Below, piece by piece: positions 38,206 through 48,763 of a stretch of DNA of 64,000 nt. The first letter of the stretch is position 1. The number at the start of each line of letters is the position of its first letter. A program made the position numbers and the translations under genes. The notes below the pieces were generated by a model. The model was not told the DNA's origin. It saw only the letters and a program-made list of their open reading frames with translations, and did no database searches. The stretch is from Gibbula magus (lineage: Eukaryota; Mollusca; Gastropoda; Trochida; Trochidae), in assembly GCA_936450465.1 (NCBI GenBank), contig OW388303.1:7967021-8031020 (forward strand), given 5' to 3'.

Positions 38206-40639
38206 ATCTCAAGGAAGGTGAAATAATTTTAGGCAACAAGTTATCCTTGAGCATTGTGTCATTCAATGTGTCACAATTTGGGACATGCCAAAATTGTTTT
38301 GTTTTGATGTTGAAAACAGACCTGAGAGACACCCAACAAATTGTGATGCTGGTGGGAAATACGAACAGTACTAGAATATAGTATGTGTATACTGCATGGG
38401 AATCACTGGATGCTCTTGGGCAAACTTTCCAAACGTGGGAACTACACATCCAGAATCACGAGGCTTGTTGCAAACAAGCAAAGATGTTTATTCTTCTGTG
38501 GAAAAAAATAAGCTTACAAACAGGATGAGATAAGAGTCATCAGAATGTAACCGGGTGTGAGCAGGGTTGAAAGGTATCCAGACACGGGTTTATTGTCATA
38601 GATCGGACAAGTAAAGACACCCTGAAATACATACATAAACAAATATACAATCTGTCATACAAACACCTTCACAATTATAATTGCAAACTACATAAATATA
38701 GTTATTTATCATATAATGGAAGGTGTTATCGATGTAATAAAACAATCTGATAAACTTGGTATCCACATCTGATAAATATGCAAAACAAGTCAAAGTTCCA
38801 ATACACGAACTACTTAAAATTCCACACTTTTCATACGAATCCTAAAAACTGTTTACGAATCAACCGGGAGTTTACCCGAGTATTTCTGCTTGAATGATAT
38901 TCAAAAACACGAAATCATCTGATATGGTAAAGTGCATGTTAGTTTTAACAAAGTCAAGATAATTGTAGATCATTCAAAACTTCAGTTCGCTATTGACCAA
39001 GAGCATCAGCAAGTAGCTTCAATGATATGTGGCTGTGTAGAAATGTAGCTTGATGTGTCCGGGTGTGGCCTCCTGACGCGCCTAGTCTATGGCACTAGTA
39101 TATTGGTAGTTCTGAGGACTGAGCATATGTTGTTGGGTCCACTGATAGGTACTTATTGCCATAAACCAAAGGAAACAATCCCATACAAATAGGCCTAATT
39201 ACCGTTTAAGTGTGAGAGATACTGTTATGCAGCAATTCGAATCAACTCTGCAACGCAGCTTCCAAACGTTGAAACTAGAGTTACTTCCCTTGTTCTAGTA
39301 ACGTGACCAAGTGATTTATGAGTGCTTTTAAATTATTAAATAAATACTTAATATGAACATATTTCCCTAAACAAGAAATCAGGGTCCAATTGTCGTCTTG
39401 TTTAATGAAACGAGCACATCGTGTTTTTAAATTGTTTTAATTAAGAACTTTTTCCAGGCACTTCACAGCCATATATCACTTTGATGTACCGTCTATGAAA
39501 TAACTCTGTTAGAACTGGGTAAAATCTCTTACCTCTTTTAACACAACAAAACGCTTATTTTAATAATGACATATGATAAAGAGATTATTAACTTTGTGTG
39601 TTTCCGTATCATTAACATCATATATTTGGAATAAAAAATAATGCACTATGCTCACCAAAGGCTTGGATAATACCATTTTTATTCCAAAAATAAGATATTG
39701 ATGATGACACACATCATGTAAATGTTCTCCATATACTTTATACTTCATACACCAAAACTCCAATTAGGAATTATCAGAAGATGATTAATGAAATAATGTT
39801 AGAACAGGTACAAGTCACCATGGGAGGTAATCCCTCGTGAAAACGTAGTGTCAAAAAATCTTTTGCAACATATTATTTTTTACCATAATATTAACAATAT
39901 TGAGATCATCACACATACACATATATCTCACGATATGTATGATACACATATTTACAAAATACATCAAACCTATGCATATTTAAAATAGCTTACCCGGCAT
40001 GTGGCGCTGAGGCGTTATGTCCGATTGCCATGGATTAGCATACATCCAGAAAGAAATGATATGAACAACAAGTTTATTAACAAATGTTGTACAAAACAAA
40101 CTGCCTGCCACAGTCTTTAGTTTTATTTTGAATAATTTGCCAATGTTACAGATTTGAATTTTGACAATATGTTAATTTTTCAAAATTTGTACAGTCGAGA
40201 AATGCCTGCCCCCAACGACTTCATCATTGACTCATAAAGAAAGCATTCTTTTCTTACTGTCCTGCATTTTAACAGAAATTATGGGTAGGTCTTTTGGTTA
40301 CTTATCCCGGACGATTGCACTTTTTGAAAAACACGGCAGATTTAGCGATTGCAAAGAATGCTCTAAAATGGAAAATGCAAGGTGTCCTAACTAAAAATGG
40401 CGACTAAATTTACGATTTCGTCATGATATACTTTTATTATTTATATTGTTAACTTTTAAAGTCTATATGTGCATTTTAGAAAATGTTCTAATGTTAGAAA
40501 GGTAAATTTTAATTCGAACTGGGCTTTAACGGCTTGTCAGATTGGGTCCAAAATCTTCCCAGTTCTATTTGCTGCATCTAGACCTCAAAATTCTTAAAAT
40601 GATACAATTATACGCCAATAATAATAAGCATCAGTCAAC
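38206..40639. other. Non-coding stretch, nothing recognised
   Basis: AT-rich DNA; the 100-codon minus frame at 38147-38449 overlaps the neighbouring repeat and shows no domain. No exon or transposon end recognised. Confidence 0.4.
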
Positions 40640-41860
40640 TTGCTAAAATTCAATTTAAAACTTTACATAACGCATCTTTGAAAATTCATTTTCTAAAAAT
40701 TTACAAATATTGTTCAGAGAAAAATGGTGAACTAGAAATAAAAATGTGGTATAAATAAATAAGGTTATTTGCTAAAGTCAACAAAGTTAAAAGACAATTT
40801 CATAAAACATCAATTCATTTCCTGTAAACACTCTTATCCGGGGGGAAATGCGAAATGACAAGAGTAACGACAAGCTGACGTAACTGCCACAATGTCCAGA
40901 GTTTTAATTAGAGTTTAATTAGAAATATGAACAGCAAATGCAACTAGAGGTATTATAAACTTAACTTCCTACATAGCAAACAGGTAAGTGTCGTGAACGT
41001 GTTCTTCATGTAACACTTTATTACTTGCAGCTGTGTAACGTGAAAAAAACTAAATTTAAATGAACTTAACTATCAACATTGAACACTTGACAAACACGTA
41101 AAAAAAGCACTTAAATATGTACAACCAATGTGCATTAAATATCATTCCACATTCATTTCATAAAATGTTCAGCTGACCAATGCAGCAAAACATTTCGGTC
41201 ACAAAATCATACCGAAAAGGTAAATCAGCATGTTACATTGTACGAAATACAGTTGCCATGCTATCTCGGATTTGACATTCAAAAGATGTTTCGATACACT
41301 AACTGACACAACACTAGATCAATATCTAAACTACTAGTTCCTTTAAGTCCTGTAAAGGTCTTAGAGTTCACATGTATTCATAATGCAATACTCAGGTATA
41401 GAACTGTTACATGCTCAGTGAAACATATCGATCGAAACTATGGCCACGGTTGGTGTGAATGCAGATATATTTCTCAAATGTTTTAAACCATGTTTTTGAA
41501 CAATCAAAATAAGACTTTTTTTGTAACAAATATAATGTAACATATTGGGGCGTTTAGCGTTTTAAAGAAGTCGTTACCGATCTGTTTTTACTTATATACC
41601 GTTACATAATCAAGATCAAAATAAACACAAAACGAAAGAGTACTTTACCTTGTCTATCTTGTCTAAAAATCTGTTTAACTTGCAGGAGTAATCAATTTTA
41701 TAACAACTTGTTCACAGATCACCATTTTGTAAAATGAAATTCTCACATTTGAAAATATTTTCTCTACAGTCTACAATTTGAAATAGAACAAAAGCAATTA
41801 GAACATTAATAAATCATTGAACTATATTGTCTGATGGTCGATCAAGCCTTACAGTTTAAA
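40640..41860 (-). repeat. Inverted copy of the 34 kb repeat family
   Basis: GTTCAGCTGACCAATGCAGC (about 41168) is the complement of the GCTGCATTGGTCAGC landmark at 34632. GGAAATGCGAAATGACAAGA (about 40844) complements the CATTTCG-CCGG-type landmark at 34822. In the same orientation, it shares CTTATCCGGG / GTAAGTGTCGTGAA / ATGTACAACCAATGTG-like landmarks with 55350-55930 and 57270-57730. Confidence 0.7.
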
Positions 41861-42059
41861 AAAAGAAAATCATGGTGTATTTATCGTCATAAACCCTAAC
41901 ATAAATTGAGAATGTGACCTTGCACTTTAACTTCTGGTAGTGATCAGTCGATCAATGGCTCAGACATTTGCATATATATGGCGTATTTGATACCTTTAAT
42001 TAATATTCGAATCAGGCAAGTAAAATGACCATGCAAGAGCTTGAAAGATGTCAAGCTTG

Positions 42060-42185
42060 ATTACAGTTTTATTCTGTACACGCTCCATACATCGTTATTT
42101 GAAGCAGACAGCTGTGAGGAGTTGTACAGTCGACAGGTGCCTGTTTCTCTCCTGAATCCAAAGGTCAAGCAGCTGATATCATAGA
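42060..42185 (-). pseudogene. Duplicated 3' half of a PAN exon
   Basis: On the minus strand this matches the last ~100 bases of the PAN exon at 42282-42502, from GGATTCAGGAGAGAAACAGG to the GTACA that in the intact exon codes the C-terminal VYTLKL. It lacks the cysteine-rich first half and any acceptor. It lies ~100 bases downstream of the intact exon's stop, in the presumed 3' flank. The minus strand has AATAAA at 42068-42073, a possible polyadenylation signal for gene copy 1. Confidence 0.75.
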
Positions 42186-42281
42186 CATAGTTCCCTTTCA
42201 CGATGAATTAACGGACCGACGAGGCCATGACATAATCTTCATTTGAGTCACCATCCACAGCTTAATATGAATCAAGCTTGG

Positions 42282-42502
42282 TTACAGCTTCAAGGTGTAC
42301 ACGCTCCACACATCGTTGTTTGAAGCAGACAGGTGTTTGGAGTTGTACAGTCGACAGGTGCCTGTCTCTCTCCTGAATCCAAAGGTCAAGCAGCTCTGTG
42401 ACCTGTAGCACTCGCCAGCACAGGATTGAGCATTTGAAGTTGAAGACTCGGATTCGAAATCCACATCAATGCTTTTCTTTATCTGCTGTTCGAATACGAT
42501 TT
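42282..42502 (-). CDS. Lectin gene copy 1, last exon: PAN/Apple half-domain and stop
   Basis: A 221 bp terminal exon. The acceptor TTATTTTCAG lies just above 42502 on the minus strand and the exon enters in phase 1. It codes a short linker (IVFEQQIKKSIDVDFESE), then a PAN/Apple-like core with four cysteines (SCAGECYRSQSCLTFGFR, then GTCRLYNS), and ends VWSVYTLKL and a stop at 42282-42284. PAN/Apple modules mediate binding to proteins or sugars in secreted proteins. The core here is short, about 45 residues against 70-90 for a full PAN domain, so it is a half or minimal module. It differs from copy 2 at only 6 of about 59 residues. It is separated by a 93 bp intron from the FTP exon at 42596-42805. 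Confidence 0.85.
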
Positions 42503-42595
42503 CTGAAAATAATTTCGAAAGAATTAGACAATAAAATATACTCATTGTAATGTTCTAATGTATAATTAACCACAATAATATTTTGTTGAACTTAC

Positions 42596-42805
42596 TTTGT
42601 CTACCAATAGCAAGCACTTGGACTTCACAAAGTGTTAGAACTGCCGTGTTCATCGAAATCTTCACATACCGGCCTAAGGTGACATGATCACAGGGCAACA
42701 GTTTAGTTGTAGCATCAGGGATGGCCCCCTCGTGACTGGTACACACTGTTCCCTCGCTGGATTCATCCTCTGATATGCTAATGCTGAAGTTTGCTAGTCG
42801 AAATC
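42596..42805 (-). CDS. Lectin gene copy 1, middle exon: C-terminal half of FTP domain
   Basis: A 210 bp exon bounded on the minus strand by CCTTTAAG (acceptor) and GTAAGT (donor), phase 1 at both ends. It codes GFRLANFSISISEDES, then CTSHEGAIPD, LPCDHVTLGRYVKIS and LTLCEVQVLAIGRQ, the pattern of the second half of F5/8C-like fucolectin (FTP) domains: RL.NF.I.I, a cysteine pair, F/L-x-C...GRYV.I, and a final LCEV.V. It joins in frame to the exon at 46281-46511 (giving NRDSHG-FRLANF) and to the PAN exon. The intron on its 5' side is about 3.5 kb and is filled by a Tc1/mariner-type element and Penelope-like pieces. Confidence 0.88.
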
Positions 42806-42920
42806 CTTAAAGGCAAAATTGTTCATAATTGAATATCAAGTTATCTTGAACTGTGTCATTCGATAATATGTTATGTTTTGTCGCAGTGAGACAAAGTTAT
42901 TTAATCCAATTAATTTGACA

Positions 42921-44096
42921 TAAACTAGTGTCAAAAAGAAACGATACCATCTTTTTTAAAAAATATCTTTTTACAAAGTGATTTTCTTCGTATGAACACA
43001 TGGTTTTGCGTATCCCACATCCCAAATGCAGTGTATTCAATCGAAAATACCGAGAACATTTTATCACATCCGAAGAAATGGTTCACTTTGTGAGAATGAC
43101 ATTATTTTAGGTAGCATAGTTTGCAACTGCAGATAAAGTGTATAAAACGGCTGACCATACACGTTGGTATCAAAGCAACAAAAAGCACACAAGAAGATAT
43201 CGGTTTTGACAGCCATTGAGAGTGAGAGAGCCGTTGGAATTGTCACATAGCGAGTCTCACATGGCGACGACGCCAGAAGGTTCGGTTGCGCACGCATAGC
43301 AGTCACCAGGTTAACGCAACGGTTACGTGATAGAGATCGGACAACATGCAGGTCGAGAAGAAGGTGATTACGCTTATTGAAGACCGCCACATCCGGGTAT
43401 TTTATCTCTGAAACCCATTCATCATTACGACGTTAACGTCAAAGACGTCACTGAGACATGTGATTAGCAGACAAACTTGGTAAAAGAGATTGAAGACTCA
43501 TGATATCTGAACACGTCGTCCATACCACAAAACGTTCCTGAGGCGTCAACAACGAGTAAACAAACAGACGAATTCAACGTTGGCAACAGAGAGACTGAGC
43601 AATGGTCATGCTCTCATATGGGAGCAGATTTTGCATCTTCAAGAACAATGGTAGACAGCGTGTGTACCGAAGAATAAGTGACCTTTATGCTCTGACTTGC
43701 GTCCATCAAGTCAGCCAATTGCCTCTTTGATGAATGACAAAGCTTATCTTCTGACGTCATCCGACGTCTGACGTCATCAACCCATAGACGTGTACTTGCC
43801 CGTTCTGACGCTCGGGATGGACATAACGAATACAAATGTGACTTAGTGACCCCTCTTTTGACATTTTCAACATTTGTATCAGTCATTTGTGTGAATGAAA
43901 TTTTCATTTTCAGACCCCTCACGTCAATACAAACCTGTACAAATGAATGCAAAATACTGATTGAAATGAATTTTGTACACATGTTAAATGAACGAAATCT
44001 CAAAAGAATGATACCAATTCTAGATTTCTGTGTCGTTAAGTTTTCCTGTAATGGTCGCTCAAAGACGTGGTATCGTTTCTTTTGGACTCTAGTTTA
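42921..44096. mobile_element. Tc1/mariner-type DNA transposon (non-autonomous) with TA target duplication
   Basis: The body at 42923-44094 (1172 bp) is flanked by TA. Its terminal inverted repeats are about 27 bp: both ends start AACTAG and continue GTC-AAAAGAAACGATACCA with two mismatches. In lectin gene copy 2 the same intron position (about 62399-62414) reads straight through with a single TA, which is the empty site. Frames of 108, 129 and 133 codons inside show no transposase DDE or helix-turn-helix motif that I recognise, so I treat the element as non-autonomous. It carries several GACGTCA-type repeats near 43740-43790. The superfamily call rests on TIR plus TA duplication only. Confidence 0.85.
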
Positions 44097-44192
44097 TAAA
44101 TTATCACAGCAGGAAAATGTTTTTAGATTCATGTTTTATTCAGTCCTTATTTTAATATTCACTTCACATCGATGTTTGTGCATTCTGTCCCT

Positions 44193-44590
44193 GCTTATAC
44201 AGGTCAGTTGGACTCGCTGGGTTGGCCAAAAAATACCTGCTCTCTAGATTCGTGGATTACAAATATTTTATTCATAAATGACATGAGAACAGGAAGATTG
44301 TCAGGATAACAACTTCTTTAATGTGAAAATACACGACGTTTCGGAGTACATTATCACACCTTCATCAGGGGGATGGTGAGGAAACTCAATCTGGGAGATT
44401 AACATGCATGAGACAATGAGGGTTTGTAATACAAACATGAGGGGGGTAAAGCATATAAATGGTATACAATGAGGATTTGCAATACAAACATGAGGGCAGT
44501 AAGTGGTGGATACACAATGGCCTGTAGGCTTTATTGAATATGTAAATAAACACACATGGTAAAATGAGGGAGACTTTATTGAAATTGTAA
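44193..44590 (-). mobile_element. Penelope-like element terminal (pLTR) fragment in intron
   Basis: About 400 bases are present in the large intron of gene copy 1 and absent from the matching place in copy 2 (about 62513), where the flanks (GATGTTTGTGCATT... and ...ACAAACAATAATGACA) are directly joined. The insert includes the hammerhead-like motif at 44330-44372 and several AATACAAACATGAGGG repeats (about 44429 and 44482). That matches the pseudo-LTRs of Penelope-like elements. The coding remnant of such an element lies further upstream at 45040-46200. Confidence 0.65.
44330..44372 (-). ncRNA. Hammerhead-ribozyme-like motif of a Penelope-like element
   Basis: Read on the minus strand: CTGATGA (complement of 44362-44368), then a stem II of GGTGT with ACTCC (one mismatch), then GAAAC (complement of 44338-44342) and GTCGTG. 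CUGAUGA and GAAA are the invariant core segments of hammerhead ribozymes, and Penelope-like elements are known to carry such motifs in their terminal repeats. Stem III would be very short, as in that class. The stem II mismatch leaves self-cleavage uncertain. Confidence 0.6.
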
Positions 44591-44744
44591 AACAAACAAT
44601 GACAGTTGATTGGAAGGCAGGCCATTTTTTTATGTGGATGGCTTTGAAGTTGTTGGATGGTAATTGGAGCTAATAGGTGGTGATTGGTGGGGATTCCTCG
44701 GATAATTTGCTCCGACAAGAGTGGGTGGATAGTAGGGATATCCC

Positions 44745-44822
44745 TCCTATCTGTACACGCTCCATACATCGTTGTTTGAAGCAGACTGCTGTGTGGAGCT
44801 GTACAGCCTCTGGTTGAGTTTC
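44745..44822 (-). pseudogene. PAN-exon 3' end relic within intron of gene copy 1
   Basis: On the minus strand the text CAACGATGTATGGAGCGTGT (near 44758-44778) is the end of a PAN exon coding SASNNDVWSVY, preceded by a shortened GGCTGTACAGCTCCACACAG. The cysteine core is missing. A shorter relic sits at the homologous place in gene copy 2's intron (62675-62720), so it predates the gene duplication. Confidence 0.7.
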
Positions 44823-45039
44823 CTCACTATTGTTGAGGACATACGCATATTGTTCAGATTTATTTGCACGTGCGTTGCACTATTGATTTTGCAATAGTTG
44901 GAAAAGGAAAAGGAAAAGGAAATCAGTAAAACTTACTATATTAATTGCGCGCTAATCGAGCGGATATGTGCCTTTTAAACTTAGATCTTTATAAATAAAT
45001 AAATACATATTAATTAAATATAATATATTAATTAAAAAC

Positions 45040-46200
45040 ATAACGCCGAGTTTCTGTCTCCTACCTGTTTCATTTCATCTTCAGGAAGAATATGTTACAG
45101 AAGGTTATGACGTCATAGTCTATATATTATGACGTCATAGTGGGGACAATGTTCATTCATGAAATTATGCGTTCAGAATTTAATAGTATTCACTGGCTCA
45201 TAGATTTTCTGTTTGTCCGATATACTGTTCTTTACAGCCTGTACATGTCATAACATAAAACATGTTTTTGATGCACAATGAAAATTATGTTTATTTCGGA
45301 TATCTCCTTTCCCCTTAAAAATCACTGCCTTCCTTCCAATAGATAAGGGCTCTCACAGTTGGAATGGAAATATTTTGTACATTTGAAATAAATTTAGCTT
45401 TATTAAGAATGCTTTTCAAGTTTTTACTTTGCCTTTTACTGTTTATAATTATTCTTGACTCCAAAATTGATTTCATTTTCACATCTTGGTCAAGGATACA
45501 CATATTTGATTGGTAATTTTGATAGATATTAGGATTTCCTGGGTTATATGTTGACACGACGTCGTGAGCAATTACTTTTTATTCATTGTTGTGTTTCCTC
45601 GATGTAAAAAGATCTAGCCTATTCAATTTAAATACTGTTGTGTATCCGTGGGCTTGTAATAAATGTCCGTTTTCAATTTGGTGCCTGATTTGATTACGAG
45701 TGTGTGCAAAAAAGCTATTTCATAATCATTTGCATCAAAAGTGAAAGTTGTCGTTCATATTATTTAAAAGCTCGTGGGACCTTTGAAGCATATCTTCAGA
45801 AAAAAGGCCATTTAAAAAAACAATCATCCACGAATCTTCTTAAATTTTCTTGTAAATAAAGTGTCACATCCTCTCCAAAACCCGCAGAAACTTGTTGTTC
45901 AAGGTTTTCTTTTAAATAACCTAGAACGAGGGTTGCATATGTTGGCGCCATGTTTGTACTTTGATTTATTTGTAATAATTTCCATCAAAATAGAATGAAT
46001 TGTTTTTCCGAATAAATTCCACACTTTCCAAAATAAATTACTTTGACAATATCTCAGGAATAAGTTCCTCACAGCGGTCTAACCAATATGCTAGTGCTTC
46101 CAGTCCCAGACAATGTGGAATATTAGTCTAAGAGTAAAGACTGTTTACATCAAAAGTAACAAGTTTACAATTGTCTGGTATCAGTTCTATATATAAAGAT
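45040..46200 (-). pseudogene. Penelope-like element reverse transcriptase/GIY-YIG relic
   Basis: Minus-strand sequence in the large intron of gene copy 1. Near 46110-46190 it reads LVTFDVNSLYS, then a TAG, then TNIPHCLGLEALAYWL, the PLE RT pattern FDV.SLYTNIPH with a premature stop. The middle is scrambled by frameshifts. The open frame 45315-45557 gives VSTYNPGNPNI and KMKSILESRIIINSKRQSKN, typical of the PLE RT C-terminus. At about 45203-45252 another frame reads YVMTCTGCKEQYIGQTENL, the start of the GIY-YIG endonuclease domain, cut by a stop. Several stops and frameshifts make it inactive. Confidence 0.8.
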
Positions 46201-46280
46201 ATGTACACATGTAGGTTTGTTTAAAAGACACATATCCGCTAGTAAAATACGTTATAAACATATAGATAGTGGTTCCTTAC

Positions 46281-46511
46281 CATGTGAATCCCTATTTCTC
46301 AGCATCACGGATTGGATGGCATACGTCCCTAACAGATCGACCAGCCACCATGGACTCGGGTCGTATAATTGTGTATGTGTACATGTGGCCAAGTTATCAA
46401 CAATGCCATCAACTGCTCCTTCAGCTTCCATGGCTCCATCAAAACGCTTATATGTTGAACTCTGACGGCTAACTTTGTGAAGTGCAGCGTCGAACAATGC
46501 AGCGATGGAAC
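46281..46511 (-). CDS. Lectin gene copy 1: N-terminal half of FTP (fucolectin-like) domain
   Basis: A 231 bp exon, phase 1 to phase 1, bounded on the minus strand by CTGCTTCTAG (acceptor) and GTAAGG (donor). It codes ALHKVSRQSSTYKRFDG, GAVDGIVDNLATCTHT, SPWWLVDLLGTYAIQSVMLRNRDSHG. These match the first half of FTP domains: NVAL.K...QSS, AVDG, CTHT, PWW.VDLG, Y.I..V.I.NR. Unlike most members and copy 2, the Gly after VDL is Leu. The exon joins 42596-42805 in frame. A first exon with a signal peptide should lie further up (above 46511), but I could not identify it; a gypsy element occupies 47083-52006 in that direction. Confidence 0.88.
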
Positions 46512-46624
46512 CTAGAAGCAGAACAGTGCATGCAGTGTATTGTCATATTTATGTCTGAGGTGTAAGGTGTGAGGAGGTGTGCCTCAAAACATGTAACAAT
46601 AAAACAGAACATGAGTAATTATTC

Positions 46625-46975
46625 CCCGCCGTCGTGAAGCGGTGGATATAGTATTCAGCTCCATACGTCCATCCGTCCGTCCGCCCCGTTTCTTGTTAGC
46701 GCGATATCTCATGAAATGATGCACTTAGAGTCTTCAAAATGTTATGCCAGTCTTCATTAGGGGAATACGCAGGCATCAGTCGATTTGTTTGACCTTGACA
46801 TTATTTTCAAGGTCACTACGATACTTTATTTATCTAATGCTGTTAGTATGACATCTCATAATCCACTGCACCTAGAGTCTTTAAATTTGGTACCAGTCTT
46901 CATTGGGCAATACGCAGACACAAGTGGATTTGGGTGACCTTGACCTCATTTTCAAGTTCCTTTTATTGTCATTTT
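46625..46975. repeat. Tandem ~140 bp repeats with GTCCGTCCG run
   Basis: A CGTCCATCCGTCCGTCCGCC run (about 46667-46686) is followed by two units carrying the same landmarks: ATCTCATGAAATGATGCACT / ATCTCATAATCCACTGCACC, TAGAGTCTT(C/T)A, CCAGTCTTCATT(A/G)GG, AATACGCAG(G/A)CA, and TTGACCTTGAC.T.ATTTTCAA. It is a mobile-repeat type widespread in molluscs as far as I know; no gene. Confidence 0.7.
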
Positions 46976-47082
46976 CAATTTCTAAGGTAAGGGAAATGTT
47001 CTTTTTATATGAAATCGACCTGTCAAATCTTGTATTTACACAAATATAGTATTCTATTATAAGTATTTGACGATTATAAGAT

Positions 47083-48706
47083 TGTCACAAAGTGACTGGG
47101 GTACTCCAGAATAACGATAAAAAAAAGTTACAAATAGTTTATTACAAAAACAAAAATACATTTACAATTACGATTACACAAAAAGGGAAAACTACGTGGG
47201 GTTTGGATGTGGTGCCATAGGCGCTGGAGTAACCTGAAAGTATAAAATGAGATATTGTCTGCTAGCTGGGGTGCGATCGTGCCATGCAAACTTCACTGTG
47301 CCAGGGTGAAATTAGTTCTGCGCTAGTTTATATAGCTGCAATACAAATCTTAATTATACATGAAATTTCAAAACACAACCTATGGCATCATATCTAAAAG
47401 GGACAAAACAATCTGAAAACAGAAACACTTTACATTATTAACAGTTATTTAAGATTTCAAAATTTACTCCAAAACAATGACTGTTCAAAATCAATAAATC
47501 TTAACAGTAAAATGCAGAATTGAAACCATCAAAATTTGCATCACATATCATTCACATAAGTGAAACTCTAGCAACTCTAGAAACACAGATTTAAGCGTTT
47601 AGCAAGTTTATAAACTAAAATAAACCTTTAGTAAGTCTGATATAAACGTTTAGCAAGTCTATGATATAAACTTTAGCAAGTCTAGGAACTAGGATATAGT
47701 TTTTAGCACATCTAATTCATTTAAGATTTATAAATAAAGATAATTCAAATACAAGCCTTCACAAACACAATGTACATATATTAAATCATGAACAAACACA
47801 TAGTTCACAAGTTCTCTGTGGTGAAAACTGGCTGAGTCTGAAGACCCTTTACAGCCGCACATCACTATACACACCCAGGCCACATCACATCGGCGACACT
47901 GGTCTGCTATCACATTTGTACAGCCAGTACACACTCAAGAACCACTCAAGCACAGTCAAGCACAGTCGCCTCTCTCCCGCAACCACTTTACGGCAGGCAC
48001 CTCCGTCTCAAAGAACGGACAACACAGCTGCATCCTCGTGCAGTACACAAACTCGGATCCAGGACTGGACTGGGATCCGACGGGTCAAAACATCGACTAC
48101 GTCCAGTGACCTTATGTAGTCGTGGATGCACTAAAACACAACACACAATAAATTAACACTAATGTTCCCTTCACCATACATTCAATGTTCAAACGATTCA
48201 AATCTTAATACATAAACTAATCAAACATTAAGACTGGAATCACATTTTATAATTTATGTTCTCCAAAACACTAGCAAAATAAATACTTACATCACTCTGG
48301 ATAAACTGTTCCAAAGGTTGAGAACCAGCCCACTGTATGTATTTACAGTCCTTGACGGCCTCTTCCCAAACAGTGATTAAATCCATCTGTGCACATAATA
48401 TCAATTAATACACCATTTGAATAAAAACATTCCAACCAAATACAATATACATAAAGTTCACATTGGTAAACTCAACTCACCCAACATCCAGCACAACGAC
48501 CCGACAGACTTGACACAAGTGTTGGGTTCGGCTGAAGATACAGCTTTTATAGCCACATGCTGCACGACCTTACATGCCGTGCATGCACCACTCACCACTT
48601 GGGTGTTCGCTTGCTCTGGTCTATTCCTGGGTTTTAGTTAGGTGCGTAGGCAAAGTGCTCGCCTGCTCCGACCTCTGGGTCTTAACAATAAAACTGGCTC
48701 GTGACA
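47083..48706 (-). repeat. 3' LTR of the gypsy element (long form)
   Basis: 1624 bp against 938 bp for the other LTR. The extra 685 bp (47315-47999) is absent from the 5' LTR, whose sequence joins GTGAAATTA directly to CCTCCGTCTC. The extra part holds a ~30 bp minisatellite (TTTAGCAAGTCTA-type, about 47594-47713). The 74-codon plus-strand frame at 48417-48641 recurs identically in the other LTR and has no known function. Confidence 0.93.
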
Positions 48707-48710
48707 TAAC

Positions 48711-48726
48711 CTCCCCACTGAGAGTA
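48711..48726 (-). other. Polypurine tract of the gypsy element
   Basis: On the minus strand ACTCTCAGTGGGGAGGTTA precedes the 3' LTR (TGTCACG). A GGGGAGG purine run just before an LTR is the usual plus-strand primer site. Confidence 0.7.
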
Positions 48727-48763
48727 AAATGACTGCATTTTAACTACATTTCACGAGACATCT

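Noticed and set aside
43064..43390. 108-codon minus frame as a signal-peptide exon of the lectin gene
   Set aside because: It contains a hydrophobic patch, but it lies inside the transposon and downstream of the FTP N-terminal exon, so it cannot be the gene's first exon.
43614..44247. Overlapping frames of 129 codons (minus) and 133 codons (plus) as host genes
   Set aside because: Both overlap the Tc1/mariner-type insert that is absent from the paralogous intron, run on opposite strands over the same DNA, and show no domain.
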